Part shown: positions 11,615 to 22,980 of the stretch, piece by piece
Layout of the letters: the number at the start of each line of letters is the position of its first letter
Numbering within the stretch: position 1 is the stretch's first letter
NCBI GenBank assembly: GCA_002104985.1
Contig: MCGO01000175.1
Span: 1-64,000 of the forward strand
Length of the DNA stretch: 64,000 nucleotides
Reading direction: 5' to 3'
Origin: Rhizoclosmatium globosum
Lineage: Eukaryota > Chytridiomycota > Chytridiomycetes > Chytridiales > Chytriomycetaceae
Position numbers and translations under genes: made by a program
Notes under the pieces: model-generated
The model's database searches: none
The model's input: only the letters and a program-made list of their open reading frames with translations
What the model was told of the DNA's origin: nothing

Positions 11615-11690
11615 TACTTTTGATTTTGATTTCTGGAAAACCTACCCTCAATCTCATGATGATTTTCTGCAAGATTATTTTAAGGGTGAC
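11615..11690 (+). repeat. dispersed ~80-bp repeat, copy 2
   Basis: Matches copy 1 from ACTTTTGATTTTGATTTCTG through CCTACCCTCAATCT to TTTTAAGGGTGAC. In this copy one frame is open and reads TYPQSHDDFLQDYFKG. Confidence 0.65.
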
Positions 11691-13118
11691 TCCACACAGA
11701 AGCAGGTGTGTGAAAACGCGATTGCGTCTATAATACCCAATTTTTATTGTTGTGGAGAAATATAGAAACTTCGCGCAAAGAAGTCAACCGAGGAAGAAAT
11801 CATAACCACTCTATATATTTGTCTACAAACCAAATACTCGTAACGATAGACCAGAACAAAATTCATCAACTGGTCACTAAATTCACAATTCTTATAAGTT
11901 TATTGTGATGATGTGTAAACTGAGACCCGAAACCAAAAGGAATTCCCAAAACGCCCCCCGTTGATATTGACAATGAAAAACGATTGGCATTAAACCAAAA
12001 CCAGTCAGTTTTTAAACCCTCAAAGCTCACCGACATTCATGGCAGAGAGGATTTCACACTGATTAGTTACTTTCCCCCCCTTCCGCAGGCCATGGCAGTC
12101 AATCGAACACAACGGGGTTCTGACCAGCAAAAGAATAAAATCCCCACACCACCTAGAGAACCTGCCTCAGAAAGACTTGGAGGTGTTCCCATTCGCCGAG
12201 ATGGTGGGCGGAATCCAAATGAGATTGTGATCAACCTTGTTGCCTCATCCCATTATTGCAGAGATGGCACGAACAAATCGGTGTTGACACGAGAACTCAT
12301 AGGTTAAGGAATAAGGGGAGAGTAGAGTCTTGCTTGTGTACCAGAGGATCTAAATACCCATGTAGACTGTTTATTATTAACTAAGACGTGTTCACCTGAG
12401 AAGGTTATGTTTGAAAGATCTGAAGCAAGACTGATCCGTTCACATGTTCGAAGGGAATTGACAAAGGAATCAGTGATATCGGCGACAACCATAGCGCTCA
12501 GATGGGAACTTGACGGTACCTGTTGCCGTCTGTGAGTGGGAAGATGGTTTACAGCAATACTTAGCTGGCGTATCGAAAGCCGTGAAAGGCAACGCGAAGA
12601 TCCCTGGACTGAAGATGGGGTTTGTCAGATTCTTCATTGCAGTCGAAAATTTCCATTATTCAATGAAAGCACCATTTTCTAGGAATCTTCATTATTAAGA
12701 AGAAGACGAACCAAGCTCAATCACGCCATCACCATAATAATATGAAGGAAATGGAGAGCTGTAGCCATACACAGATGAATGACCTCTTCGCCTTTTACAT
12801 CCTTGAATAACCTTAAGATGTTGGTGGACGATCGACAGTGTTCGATCTGGAGTAGTTGTCGGGGTGTATTAATCAGACAAGACAAGGAAATGAAGATAGT
12901 AACAGTTTTATTATTTAAATAATTATATTGTAACCAAACAGAGTCAAGAGTGAAAATTACTTGGTTATGCTAGGACATAACATCCGGTTAAAGAAAATCA
13001 AGTCCAAGAAGAAGAAAGCACTGAAATAAGGACGAAACTTAAAACCCGCTTTTATAGCATTCACTCGTCGCTCCAGAATGCAAAATCAATATCATCAAAC
13101 CCAGGTTCACTAATCTTG

Positions 13119-13200
13119 CGACACCCTTAAAAGTATGTAGCAGAAAATCACCATAATATTGAGGGTATGTTTTCTCAGATATCAAAATCAAAGTCCGACC
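13119..13200 (-). repeat. dispersed ~80-bp repeat, copy 3 (reverse)
   Basis: On the minus strand it reads CTTTGATTTTGATATCTGAG..., CATACCCTCAATATTATGG, then CTTTTAAGGGTG. One frame reads TYPQYYGDFLLHTFKG, matching the frame open in copy 2. Confidence 0.65.
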
Positions 13201-13253
13201 TTTATCGCAGATGTGCTTCGTAGATTTTTGTAGTTGACTCCCTTGAATGTTTT

Positions 13254-13783
13254 TTGTTAAATACCTCAATGGATATGATCAAACTTGCACGCCAAGAATG
13301 GGACGTGTCTTCCGAAGCCGCAGAGTTCCCAGAGCTTGAGAACGAGCCTTTATTGGAGTCTGAAACTGTTGAAGTGGCGAACAACGTTGATATCGTGAAT
13401 TATTCAACTCAAACTGTTTTTAATCACAATTCCGTCATTGCAGTTGCTGTGTAAAGTCTTGGAGACAAAGGTTGTGTCTTGGGATATCGGAATTGGAAAT
13501 CTTTGAAGCCTTATTTGGACGATGCAAACAACTACAGCCTTGTTCAACCATTGTACATTTCCTGGCTGGTCTGAATGCAACAAAAGCTGCTCTTCAGTCG
13601 TCAAAAATCCACACGTCCATCAACCGTCTCATTAAGAACTTGGCTCATGCTAACACTAACACCCCGAACTTCATTACTTTGGAATTTGTTTTGGATTCTC
13701 AGAAAAGCACAACGGAAAAGAGGTCTAACAAACTTACTACTGTTTCCAGTTCCAAGAAGAGGCGTTCTGTAAGAGATATTTGA
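13254..13783 (+). CDS. unknown small protein, two exons
   Basis: Two exons, 13254-13448 and 13538-13783, join in phase 0 across an 89-nt intron (donor GCT/GTGTAA, acceptor CTACAG) to give 146 aa. An alternative start is the Met at 13269. The first exon is acidic. The second begins PCSTIVHFLAGLN, has a helical, Asn-rich middle, and ends with the basic stretch SSKKRRSVR, a possible nuclear localisation signal. I do not recognise a family. The support is frame continuity across a plausible intron and non-random composition, with no homology. Confidence 0.4.
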
Positions 13784-14949
13784 ACTTTACTTTCCATAGT
13801 TTCAAGCAATAAATGCCAATGTCTAAAATCAAACTTGGGATAACAAAAACAAAATACAGTTTATTCATCCAACTCCTACAATTGACCCGGAGCCACCATT
13901 TGACGACAAATTTGGAAGCATTTTCCACAATCCGTCGATTTAAAATTCACGCGGCAGACTCGCGATTTACAGTGCAAAAGCACATACGAAAGGGTATACC
14001 TGTGCTCGATATGACAACGATGTGATAGCTAACTAAGAGCTTCATCACACTGCGGCTATACATCAAGATATAATGGAAAAACAGGTAGTGGGAGAAAAAG
14101 GAACGTTCCCATAGCCCTCGTATTCCGACATACTGGGTTCCACTACGAGGGCACGCGATCAAGTAAAAGAAGTGCAAGTACGGACCTCGACCCAAGGAAG
14201 TGGGATATAAAAATTGGGAGGAAAACTGGCTCAAAACACGTGAGACGACCGACTTAAGAAGAGAGAACGACTGTACTAAGTATGATTTAGACATTAATAA
14301 GACAGATAGCTGAAGGTCGAAGAAGAATAGCTTACCTTCCAAGTTCCATAGGCATCTTCGACAATTCTTCCAAATGACGTGGACACTCAGTCGCGCGAAA
14401 CAAGGTGGGCAAACCTAAAGATCGGTTTAAGTGGATCAAACTGAAGGAGTTACATAAAGGATCCGAGTTGTTTTGTTCAAGACGCCAAAGAGGTACGACA
14501 TCTTCCCCAGGCCAGCAGTGTCAACTGTGTGATTTGTTCGGCTAAGTTAGAAAGATAATCAATTAAGTCCTGGAAGGAGTTTATAGGGTATGAGGGAAGA
14601 GATTCGGGGAAGATAGGGCTGAGTATAGATGTTTTGGGTTGGTAGTTGATTGTTCGTTCGCAATCTCAGGAAGCTAACAGAGCGGATAGTAATAACCATA
14701 GAGTCCTGATCTTACCTTTGTGCAAAGATATAATGGGAGTTGACTGTTGCGACAAGAAAACACGGTCATTTTCCGGAGAGATTTTCGTTTGGCTTCCACA
14801 TGTTCCAATCGAAACGACAGTAGTTGCAAAAATATGACTCAGTATTTATTTTTGACGATAAGATTGTATGGGAGTAACAGTTTCAAAAGGGACAAGAAAC
14901 ACCTGAGGCATTCGGGATCTGGTTACTAAAAAAGCCACATCCAATACTC
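13784..14949. other. no gene seen
   Basis: Several open frames of 60-130 codons occur on both strands with no recognisable motif or consistent splice structure. I see nothing to annotate. Confidence 0.4.
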
Positions 14950-15300
14950 ACCCCACATCCACTTAAAACACAGCCGGAACTCCAAAACACCAAGCGTTAT
15001 AGCTTGCTCAAGAACATATTGCTCCAAATTCAACCGCCTAGGAACCAATGTAAATGGTTGAACAGGCAACAAACCAGGCTGACGTGAAGCAAGACCCAAA
15101 GGACATGAGGGAGTCCATCATTGACGAGTTTGGAGTACATGAGTCGGTGATCACCGCGTTGATTTGATACAAGAGAGAGTATGTCCCAGAAGAAGTAATT
15201 CTTTCGAGTTGAAAGAGATTTTCCTCGAGCATTGGTTGTTCTCCGCAGTCAGAAGACGTTTCTAGCGTTCAAGGAGCGTTGCTAGAATTGATAGGGGGAA
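14950..15300 (-). pseudogene. degenerate fragment related to the 1170-aa protein gene
   Basis: On the minus strand, the segment near 15295-15248 resembles the exon-3 start of the large gene at 28252-28210 (leucine/glutamate-rich, then LLTAE). The segment near 15090-15030 resembles its RPALLPVQ ... VPGR.NL stretch. The intervening sequence is shortened and carries stops and frame changes. This looks like an old, internally deleted copy. Confidence 0.5.
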
Positions 15301-15648
15301 GTTCAAGCAAGAGATTGGGATACCAATAGCCCCGGTATTAAGGATCTTCCTCCTTGTTAATTTGCAGTACTTCCCGGTTATTGCATTGGCAACTGTCCAC
15401 AAGTGGCCGTGGTTGAAGTCCTATGGATGGAAACGAATGAAAGAAAAGTCTGATATCTCGAATTACGAGCACCTCAACCAAAAGAACCTCACCAATTCTC
15501 CAACGTTGTAACATACCTGCTATCAGAAAGTACAGGTGTCTTGAAGTTTGATCAAGCCGGCTTACTTATAGTCTGCGTGAACTTAACAGTTTCTCCAAAC
15601 AATCTCTCCAACCAAAAGACTCCAACAACCAACGAACCAGCCAACTAA

Positions 15649-17251
15649 ATGGGACCAAAAGGGAAGCACGCGTGTTATCTCTTCCGCAACTCTGTCTGTC
15701 TCCGCGGCGATTCCTGCAAATCGAAGCACACGTATTCCGACAACGACCCGCGCTTCGTTGCCCCCAAGCCGCTCAATCCCGCCACACTTGTTCCTTTGAA
15801 GAAACCAATCCTCTCAAAGCACCTTCCTCAAATCAAACCGCGCATACTCGTCAATGAATACTCAAATCTCTGCAACTTCTTCGCAATCGAAGCGCAAACA
15901 TTCTCAAACGGCGCACTTTGGCGAGCCACTTTTGGAAAGACTCTCGCGCAAGTCGCCTGGGATTCGAAGATCTGAATGCATTCTTGAGACAGGCGGAGCT
16001 TCACAATCTTGTCACTCTTGGGCAAACAAGGGACACTAAGGAGCTTGTAGTTGTGTTGAATGTTGATGCTATTGGAATTGTGGAGCGCATATTATGTCCT
16101 GGATTTGTTGTTGTCAGTCACCATGATGGATCTCGATTGAGGTCTTCCCCCTTTGAATCTTCCGGAACTTCTTCCATCTCCTCCTATCTTCTTCCATCTC
16201 CTTCCTCACATGACTTGATTAAAAGTTCTTGTTGACATCACTGTGACTCGAACCTGTGCACTTGAGATCATTGGGTCCACTCTCTGCTGGAGAAGCTACG
16301 GAACTGGTTGACAGCATAGCAATTCCAACATCCCAATAATGCATTGAGAGTACACATAATAATAAGGCCAACATCACAACCATTGTCCAAAAGGGGGGGG
16401 GTTCGAGGGGGGTTTTTCGGGGGGAAGGAAGGGGGGGGCTCCCCCCCCCCTCCCCCCTAATAATAGTGAGCTCCCCTGGATAAAATTTTTTGGTCTTCCG
16501 GAAGTTTTAGGGTAGAATGGTGATTCCACAATGCGATGAGAATCTACAAGATAACAGTGATGAGTCTGGTGATGAGGATGCACGAAACGCGAAACGTGAG
16601 CTGAAAGAAAGAAAGTCATTATTCTTCAAAAGGAACAGGTAAGACCGTGTTGCTTTCCAAATAGAAGCCATTTTTCTTATATTCACAGAATGATAGTCTC
16701 ATCTTAATTCCTGCGTATGAAATACTTCTCGGCGTTTTTGAACGGAACAACACAAACATAGCAACACGAGAGGAGCTCCAACCGCTGTTATACACTTCAG
16801 ACAATAAGCTCAAAATAATTTGTTTCAGTTTCCGTCACTTTGTTCTTCGCGCCGAGCGTCATGGAATCGCAAGAAGACTAGCTCTCGCTGATATTGCGTA
16901 TGCAAAGCTACTTATGGAGCCCAACGCTGCGAACGCGCTCCAAACGTTGAAAATTAAGTATGGCGATAAGCCTGTCATGCATTCGGAACAGAAGGATTAT
17001 GAAGAACCGATGGATGACTGCGAAAACAAAAGCAAGGACGATGAACAAGTAAATACTGGAAAATCATGTGTATCGATGTACGCTAATATATTATATAGTG
17101 GGCCATGGTTCACCCATCTCGTATGCATCACATCAACTCAAGCAATAGTCCGACACAAGAACCAAAACAAGGAATCGTTGCGTCTGAATGTGTTTCCAAC
17201 AGAGACGATGCCAAAGACTTTCTCGCCACGCTTGGAATCTTTGTTCAGTAG
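15649..17251 (+). pseudogene. frameshifted paralogue of the CCCH zinc-finger gene
   Basis: The 5' part starts MGPKGKHACYLF and has the same CCCH finger as the intact paralogue at 25.3 kb (C9, C17, C23, H27). Near 15925-15950 the frame breaks: between homologous blocks the spacer is 23 nt here and 36 nt in the paralogue. The next block (LGFEDLNAFLRQAEL) continues in another frame to 16235. A 380-bp stretch without counterpart, including the G/C-run tract, follows. The conserved 3' half then resumes, with an intron at about 16640-16690 and a 50-nt intron at 17049-17098, and ends FLATLGIFVQ at 17251. Either a pseudogene or a gene with an assembly error or unusual splicing. Confidence 0.65.
16393..16468. 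repeat. G-run / C-run tract
   Basis: Runs of nine, six, six and eight G are followed at once by runs of ten and six C. The plus strand therefore has four or more G-tracts that could form a quadruplex, and the G and C halves could pair as a hairpin. Such a tract is also error-prone to sequence, so the exact run lengths are doubtful. Confidence 0.7.
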
Positions 17252-19985
17252 TCTTCATTAATAGTGTCGCCTTCCATTCTTTTTATTTTGATATAATGTT
17301 CGTCTCAAATAAAATGATTGTTGACTTAAATAGTAGAAAGAAAATGGACGAAGGAAAGAAGAAGGAAACTCGGACGCCAACACCACCTCGTCCTCGCACA
17401 ACATCGCTAACACCTTGAGCGATTCACATCCAACTAATTCCCCGTCTTTCATTCAGAATTCATTTGAAGATCAGTCGTGGAAAGCTGTAATGACACTTGA
17501 GACAAACTACATTCGCTCACACTTAGTATCCAAAGCATCGACTCCTTCCCATCGGAAAGTCCTACAAATCAGATATTAAATCATACCACATCGATCGACT
17601 GAAAGAAGACTCGTTGACCAGATCTTGACGGAGAATCATTGTCAGCTTCGCTCAGCCACTCACTCAATTACGCTCCAATCCATCCATCAACGCCGAATGC
17701 AACATTGAGTACTTTCGTTCGCGTCGTCAGTCAAAGACTGTGTGCGCGGAATGGCTTTGTTGTTGAACCAAAACCTCTGAAGAAACGATTCTCGCGTTTC
17801 AGTTTCGACCACCAACGTCACTGAACTGGTTCGATTTTGAGTGTTTTCATCCTGAATGAATGTTTCAGCTTGCGCAGTGTTTTGGCTCGCGATTTTGGGG
17901 TTGAATGATTGAATGACGGTTATCGAAGGGCGTCGCTTGTTGTAGTTCAAGGTATGAATCCAGCAGATTTTGTTGTTATAGTCTTGGTGGGATTCGGGTT
18001 GCCTAATTAAGTGATTTAGTTTAGACGTTGTTATTTACGGAAACAAGCATACCTAAGGTTGAAGCCTGTATAAGCTGCAGGGCAATCTGATTTCGACACA
18101 GTGTTCAAAATACGTCAGCTATTGGATTGAGTGGTTTTTGCGAATGCACGAAATTTCCGTTGAATTCAGCTTTTTCATGACGTCGCTTGCCTTCCACTAC
18201 GATGTAAGCGTGTAACTAAACCGCAATCAGCACTAACATAGATTACGTTATTTAATAGTGCTGTCAACAACGAAAAGAGTTGGCTGAGTTGTGGATGCTT
18301 CGACGTGGCTCCAATATATTCAAATTTGAATCAATAACTCAGGGGAAATATCGCATCGGGCCAACGTGAGCATATTAAGACTGGATCCAAACCTTACGCA
18401 ACCTTCATAAAGTAACAATGTACTGCGGCCGTTCTTCATTCTAACGTTCTTCAATAGAATCAAATGCACTCAATGAGTTGGATTACATGATTGAATTCCA
18501 TAGCGTAATTGAATGGTACCAAGTTCCCGAGATAGAGTTTAAGTTTAGAAAGGACTTTTGGAGTTGAAGTTCGAAACTTTGAGATGAGGGACTCAGTCGA
18601 AAACATGCTATTTGATGCATATTATGCAGTTCGTCGACTACGAAACTATATACCAAGCTCCGGAATTATTACAAGTGAGTCCTTTTTGTTGATGACACTT
18701 TTCTTGTAGTCGTATTGAAGGTTTTGTCAGTCGAGAGATGTACTACGGAGTCCGAGGGCCGGGCCATTATTTCCAATTCGATTGATACAATCTCAGTCAA
18801 TACTCGACCGTGTGAATCTGCATCTCAGCGCTTGACTTAAGTTGAATCATGCCGATTGGGACTGGCACATATATCAGTCGAAGCCGCCGCCACCTGAGGT
18901 TCGCCGTTGTCTTTCAAAGAAATCAATTGAAACACAGCTCGCGAGCGACTGCCACCTCTGCATTTTGAGCTGCTTCAACTTTCAGTCTGCCAAATCGGGT
19001 TGGAGATAGCCAATACCGGTGGAATGTATGAAAGACATTTGTCGCATCTCCTTCGAAACTGTTCATCAATCAGTCAGGCCTTAGCGCATGCACATGGAAG
19101 TAGTGAGGGATGCCAACGTGACGAAACAGCACCGAAAATTTGAAAATGGAGATGTGAAAACCAAAAACCTCTCTGCAACATTCACAAAAACAGTGGATTA
19201 ATGACTTTAGTGAAAACCGAAGGTAGGTTTTTCTATCAGTTTTTTAAATTTTTTTCTCAGCCTTTCTCATCTTCCTGGTTGATTTCCATTGTCGACTTTC
19301 ACAAAACGACCCATTTGTTGACATCCATTTCCCCTTCATGGAAACAACCCACAAACGTGTGTCCTACTGTTGACATCAACGTGATTCACTGATGCTATTG
19401 CAACAGAATATTGGATATAGTTGTGTCAAAGATACAATCGACCCCCAGAACCATTCTGGTTTTGTTCACAACATTCAAACCAACTGGTAAGCTCTATCTG
19501 TTCAGCTACAAACTGAAAGTAATTTCTAATTGAGATATTAGGTGTTTAAACTGTTGAGACCAGTGTACTAGCTACAATTACCGTCGTGGGACCGTATATT
19601 CACTCCCAATCCTTCAATGACTCACTCAACAGTCACTCATTTTAGTTGCTTTCATAGCCGCAATCGCGTTTACTTTGATTGTAGCTCTAATGAACGTGTT
19701 GCTTCCTGAAGCTCAGATGTGGGGACTCTTCCCATTCTCTTCCTAATTTTGTCTCTGTACGCTCTCAAAATTCCGTTTCTTTCTCATCAATCGCAATTAA
19801 ATCTCTCGGTCTAGAACTACATGTTTTCCTTTAACAGTCTATAAGACTGACGTTGAATTCATCTCAAGTTACTTCTCGAAAGCAACTATGGAGCAGGCGG
19901 TAATACAATAACCAACTCGGTCCAAACACAATAGTCACCAATGTTTGTAAAATTCATAATTTAGATATTGTGACCTTATTTATTG
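17252..19985. other. 2.7 kb with no supported gene
   Basis: Open frames are short (60-90 codons) and lack recognisable motifs or matching splice sites. No repeat was noticed. An 87-codon minus-strand frame at 17687-17950 is Thr/Glu-rich but unsupported. Confidence 0.4.
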
Positions 19986-20550
19986 TTAGAATGATGGCTC
20001 GCGGTTCCACCATGCCTCGACTTGTTCAACCAAGCCAGGCACATAGCCACGGTGGTTAAACGCCAGATTAATTTTGGCAAAGAAATCCTCTGACTCGTCT
20101 TGAAGAAACTTTTGGAACTCCTCGTCACTCATTGGCTGTGGTCCTCCTCCCCACAAGTTTAGTGCAGAATTCATAGAATTGGCTTCCATAGGCTCTTCAT
20201 CAAAACCAATAGCCGCTTCTGGATCACAAATATAATTTCCTGCAATCACTTCAGAAGCACTGTTCGGTGAGTCAATGGTAATTACTTGATTGCATGTTAA
20301 AAGATCAGGTTTTTTTCAATATATAACTTACCGAATGGCTCCTTAATCATTCCTGCACTATCTTCTACGTTTATACTCTTCCGGCTGTTTAGAGTGCAGG
20401 TACGAACAGCATTCCGCTTAATTATTTTGGTTTTTGGTATTACACTTTGAAACGTCAGTGAGTTGAACCGTAAAATGATTAAACTTACTTTTGCGGCTTC
20501 TTCACTGCAACGCGAATCCCATTCCGTTTTCGGTTTTCTCTGACGACCAT
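19986..20550 (-). CDS. unknown 157-aa protein, paralogue of the gene at 59.9 kb
   Basis: Three exons, 20550-20489, 20444-20332 and 20284-19986, join to 474 nt. Exon 1 is 62 nt, exactly as in the paralogue at 59853-60483, and both introns fall at matching positions and phases. The N-terminal half is basic (MVVRENRKRN, then KTKIIKRN). The C-terminal half is acidic, with PQPMSDEEFQKFLQ matching PQAISDEDFKILLQ in the paralogue, and it ends in a Trp-containing helix. The basic and acidic halves suggest a nuclear or nucleic-acid-associated protein, but that is only inference. The family is unknown to me. Confidence 0.65.
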
Positions 20551-20859
20551 GTTGTTCTGATGATATCAACTTGACTCGGTTAAGATTTGTATGTGTCTAT
20601 TGATGAAGCCATTAGTCTCAGGACAGTGCAGTATGGGCAGACGGGGCCATTACCTTGTTGAGAACAGTTGAAAGAATTGTCTAAAGATCTACAAAAACTT
20701 GCTCGGAGACCTTTCAAGTCCATTGTCACGTTTTCTGTGCTAAAGTACTGGCCTCACATCGACCTCTACCACTGCCAGAAATGACATTTGCATTGCTGCG
20801 AACCTCACCCGCTAAGCCAGCTTCCTTACCTCTATTCAAAACTTCTTTCCTTGCTTTTT

Positions 20860-21345
20860 TCGGATGAGTTGAGACGTTGTCGACGATCTATTGTAAGGTT
20901 GTCCAAACAAATTGCTTTGGTCAGGTGTGGCGTTATGGATCGACGGTGAAGCGGGGCTAGCTCTGTGGATCTGTGCGAGCCCTCTATCGTCAGGTCGTGG
21001 TGAAAATCCTCTTGTAGGCTTCACTGGGCGCGGGATAATAGATAACACTCAGCATCATCCCTGTTCGTTCATTATATTTTTCTTTATTCTTTGATCTCGT
21101 TTTCATTTCTTGTTCTTTGATGAGTTGAGCAGTTGACGACGATCTATTTCAAAGGTTGAACAACGTATGTTTTGGTCAGGTATGGCGTTATGGATCGGTG
21201 GTGAAGCGGAGCTAGCTCTGTGGATCTGTGCGAGCCCTCTATCGTCACGTCGTGGTGAAAATCCTCTTGCAGGCTTCACTGGGCGCAGGATAATAGACAA
21301 CACTCAGCATCATCCCTGTTCGTTCTTTATATTATTAATTTTTAT
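20860..21345 (+). repeat. two direct copies of a ~230-bp repeat, period 255
   Basis: The word TCAGG(T)RTGGCGTTATGGATCG starts at 20921 and 21176. The copies share about 160 bp of near-identity, including GCTAGCTCTGTGGATCTGTGCGAGC, and weaker similarity upstream (GAGTTGA...GACGATCTATT). The core is the same element as the 212-bp array at 58.7-59.5 kb, which lies in the opposite orientation. Confidence 0.85.
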
Positions 21346-22251
21346 TCTTTCTGTATCTTAATTATTAAAAAATTATGTTTCATTGCTTCGTAATGATTGA
21401 GTGGAGTTGACAAGTTCACCAAGAGCAAGGACAGGCACTAGCAACAACAAAAGAAGGAGTACGTGGAGTCGCCGTCATAAACATACCTGATGCCCCGTTT
21501 TAAATTTCGTTATTCCTTTCTGTTGAGCCTGAAGATGTTATATTGAAGGAATGCAAAATTCACTCTTTAAAATTATTCAATAAGCCAAAAAAGAACGTAT
21601 TGAAGAAAGATCTGATGAAGGACAGATGAAGAAACTCGTACACAATACTCGCTCACCCATCACTTAAACAACGAGACAATCCAGGCCAGCCAGTGACGCT
21701 CACTGCTATCAAATGTCCTCTCAAAAACATTCGTCAGAGAAACTCGGCCGAGCATTCACCTCTGTTGCTGAGACGCTAGCCGAGGAGTTCAGCAACTTTG
21801 GGTGTCCAGGATAAGCTGAATGTTGGGAGTAAGTGACAGAATTCATCACGTTGTAACTTTTCCTGACTTCTTGAACTTTGATTTCTGATTAGAGTGTTAA
21901 CCAAAAAGCTTGTAAAGCTGAGAGATACTTGTGGACCCGAGCATATAGTAGAATCGCGAGCATGCAGTCGGATGCTTCTGAACGCGTCTCTCGACTTCGA
22001 CGTATTCGGCACTTTCGATCAACTTCCCAATCAACTCCCCCCACAATGAATTTGGCGAGCTCATTAAAGCCGCTGAAGCCTGGGGAATCAATGGGTAAGT
22101 CCTCTTTGACGTGATGGACATGTCAAATTACGGGACAGAAATGAAGAAGCTAGCTGCTTTAGGGTCGTCCGCCGAATCAGATCAGAGCCTGGCTGCGTGC
22201 CGAAGCATGCTCGAACTGGAGTTCCGGCTGACAAGGGAGAATTGCCACAAA
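21346..22251. other. no supported gene
   Basis: Short frames only. Frames near 21776-22121 on the minus strand show no recognisable motif. Confidence 0.4.
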
Positions 22252-22310
22252 GCAGTTAAACGCCGGATAGATCTTGGCAAAGAGAGCTAACTCTGCGTCA
22301 TTTATTGGCC
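22252..22310 (-). pseudogene. short relic of the 157/176-aa family
   Basis: The stretch GTTAAACGCCGGATAGATCT and the following GGCAAAGA resemble 20049-20090 in the last exon of the 157-aa gene. A stop (CTAA context) and loss of similarity follow at once. Only a fragment remains. Confidence 0.45.
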
Positions 22311-22333
22311 GATATCCCTTAACCTGGTTCCAG

Positions 22334-22411
22334 ACTTTTGATTCGATATCGAATGAAACATACCTGAAATATTCTGGAAGTCACTATAAATTGCTTTATT
22401 TCAAGGGTGAC
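22334..22411 (+). repeat. dispersed ~80-bp repeat, copy 4
   Basis: Reads CTTTTGATTCGATATCGAATG, then ATACCTGAAATATTCTGG and TTTCAAGGGTGACTC. One frame is open across it (ETYLKYSG...YFKGDS). Confidence 0.55.
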
Positions 22412-22489
22412 TCAAATTGGGCTACTTTGTTCCGAAACCATAAACGCATTAAAATGACAGTGTTAATTAATTCCATCGACTAAACAAAG

Positions 22490-22980
22490 CGATCATAAAA
22501 CTCAACGACGTCCACACATAACAACCCTCATAAGTACATCTGAGCATCTTCACTTACCAACAACAGTCATACGCGATTAATTAACCCATGATTCACGGTG
22601 TACAAGCCCGACTTTCCACCGACAGCCCCATTCAGTTCACCAAACAACAACGGCACAACCGTAACAGTTTCTTCATGATTCAAGCATCGTATATGCGTCG
22701 ATTCATCCAACCTCGTAAGAACGGTTTCGAGAATATGCCGACCTTCAAGAACGAGAGTCATCACGGGCCGTTGAATCTAATCACAGTCAGTACTAGAATT
22801 AACACAAGGAAATAGAACCTACGTTGTACACTGCAACAACACTATCAACCTTCTCCACCTTCATAAGTAATGCTGACACCAATAGCCCTTCAATGCGTTG
22901 AAGCTTGTTAAAAGGGATGTGAACTAAGGGAATCCACCATTGCGAGTTTGAAGTGGACGGCTTTATTATTAGTCATAATA
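22490..22980 (-). pseudogene. truncated duplicate of the 3' end of the 1170-aa gene
   Basis: This closely matches 27000-27370 joined to about 27890-27980. The last exon is recognisable (EG.HILETVLTRLDEST, then GELNGAVG), and the 3' flank and copy 4 of the dispersed repeat correspond to copy 5 beside the intact gene. About 520 bp of exon 3 is missing. The result is a deleted segmental copy with a changed C-terminus. Confidence 0.8.

Larger units (their letters stand above)
11447..13253. other. accessory DNA, no supported gene
   Basis: The region holds two copies of the dispersed ~80-bp repeat and short open frames only. An open frame at 11984-12307 (107 codons) has no recognisable content. 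I cannot support a gene here. Confidence 0.4.

Noticed and set aside
16238..16320. tRNA-like stretch on the minus strand with a B-box-like GGTTCGAGTC
   Set aside because: I could not fold acceptor, anticodon and T stems with proper pairing. At most it is a degenerate tRNA-derived sequence.
17687..17950. Minus-strand 87-codon frame as a gene
   Set aside because: It has no recognisable motif, no matching splice partner and no paralogue in the window.
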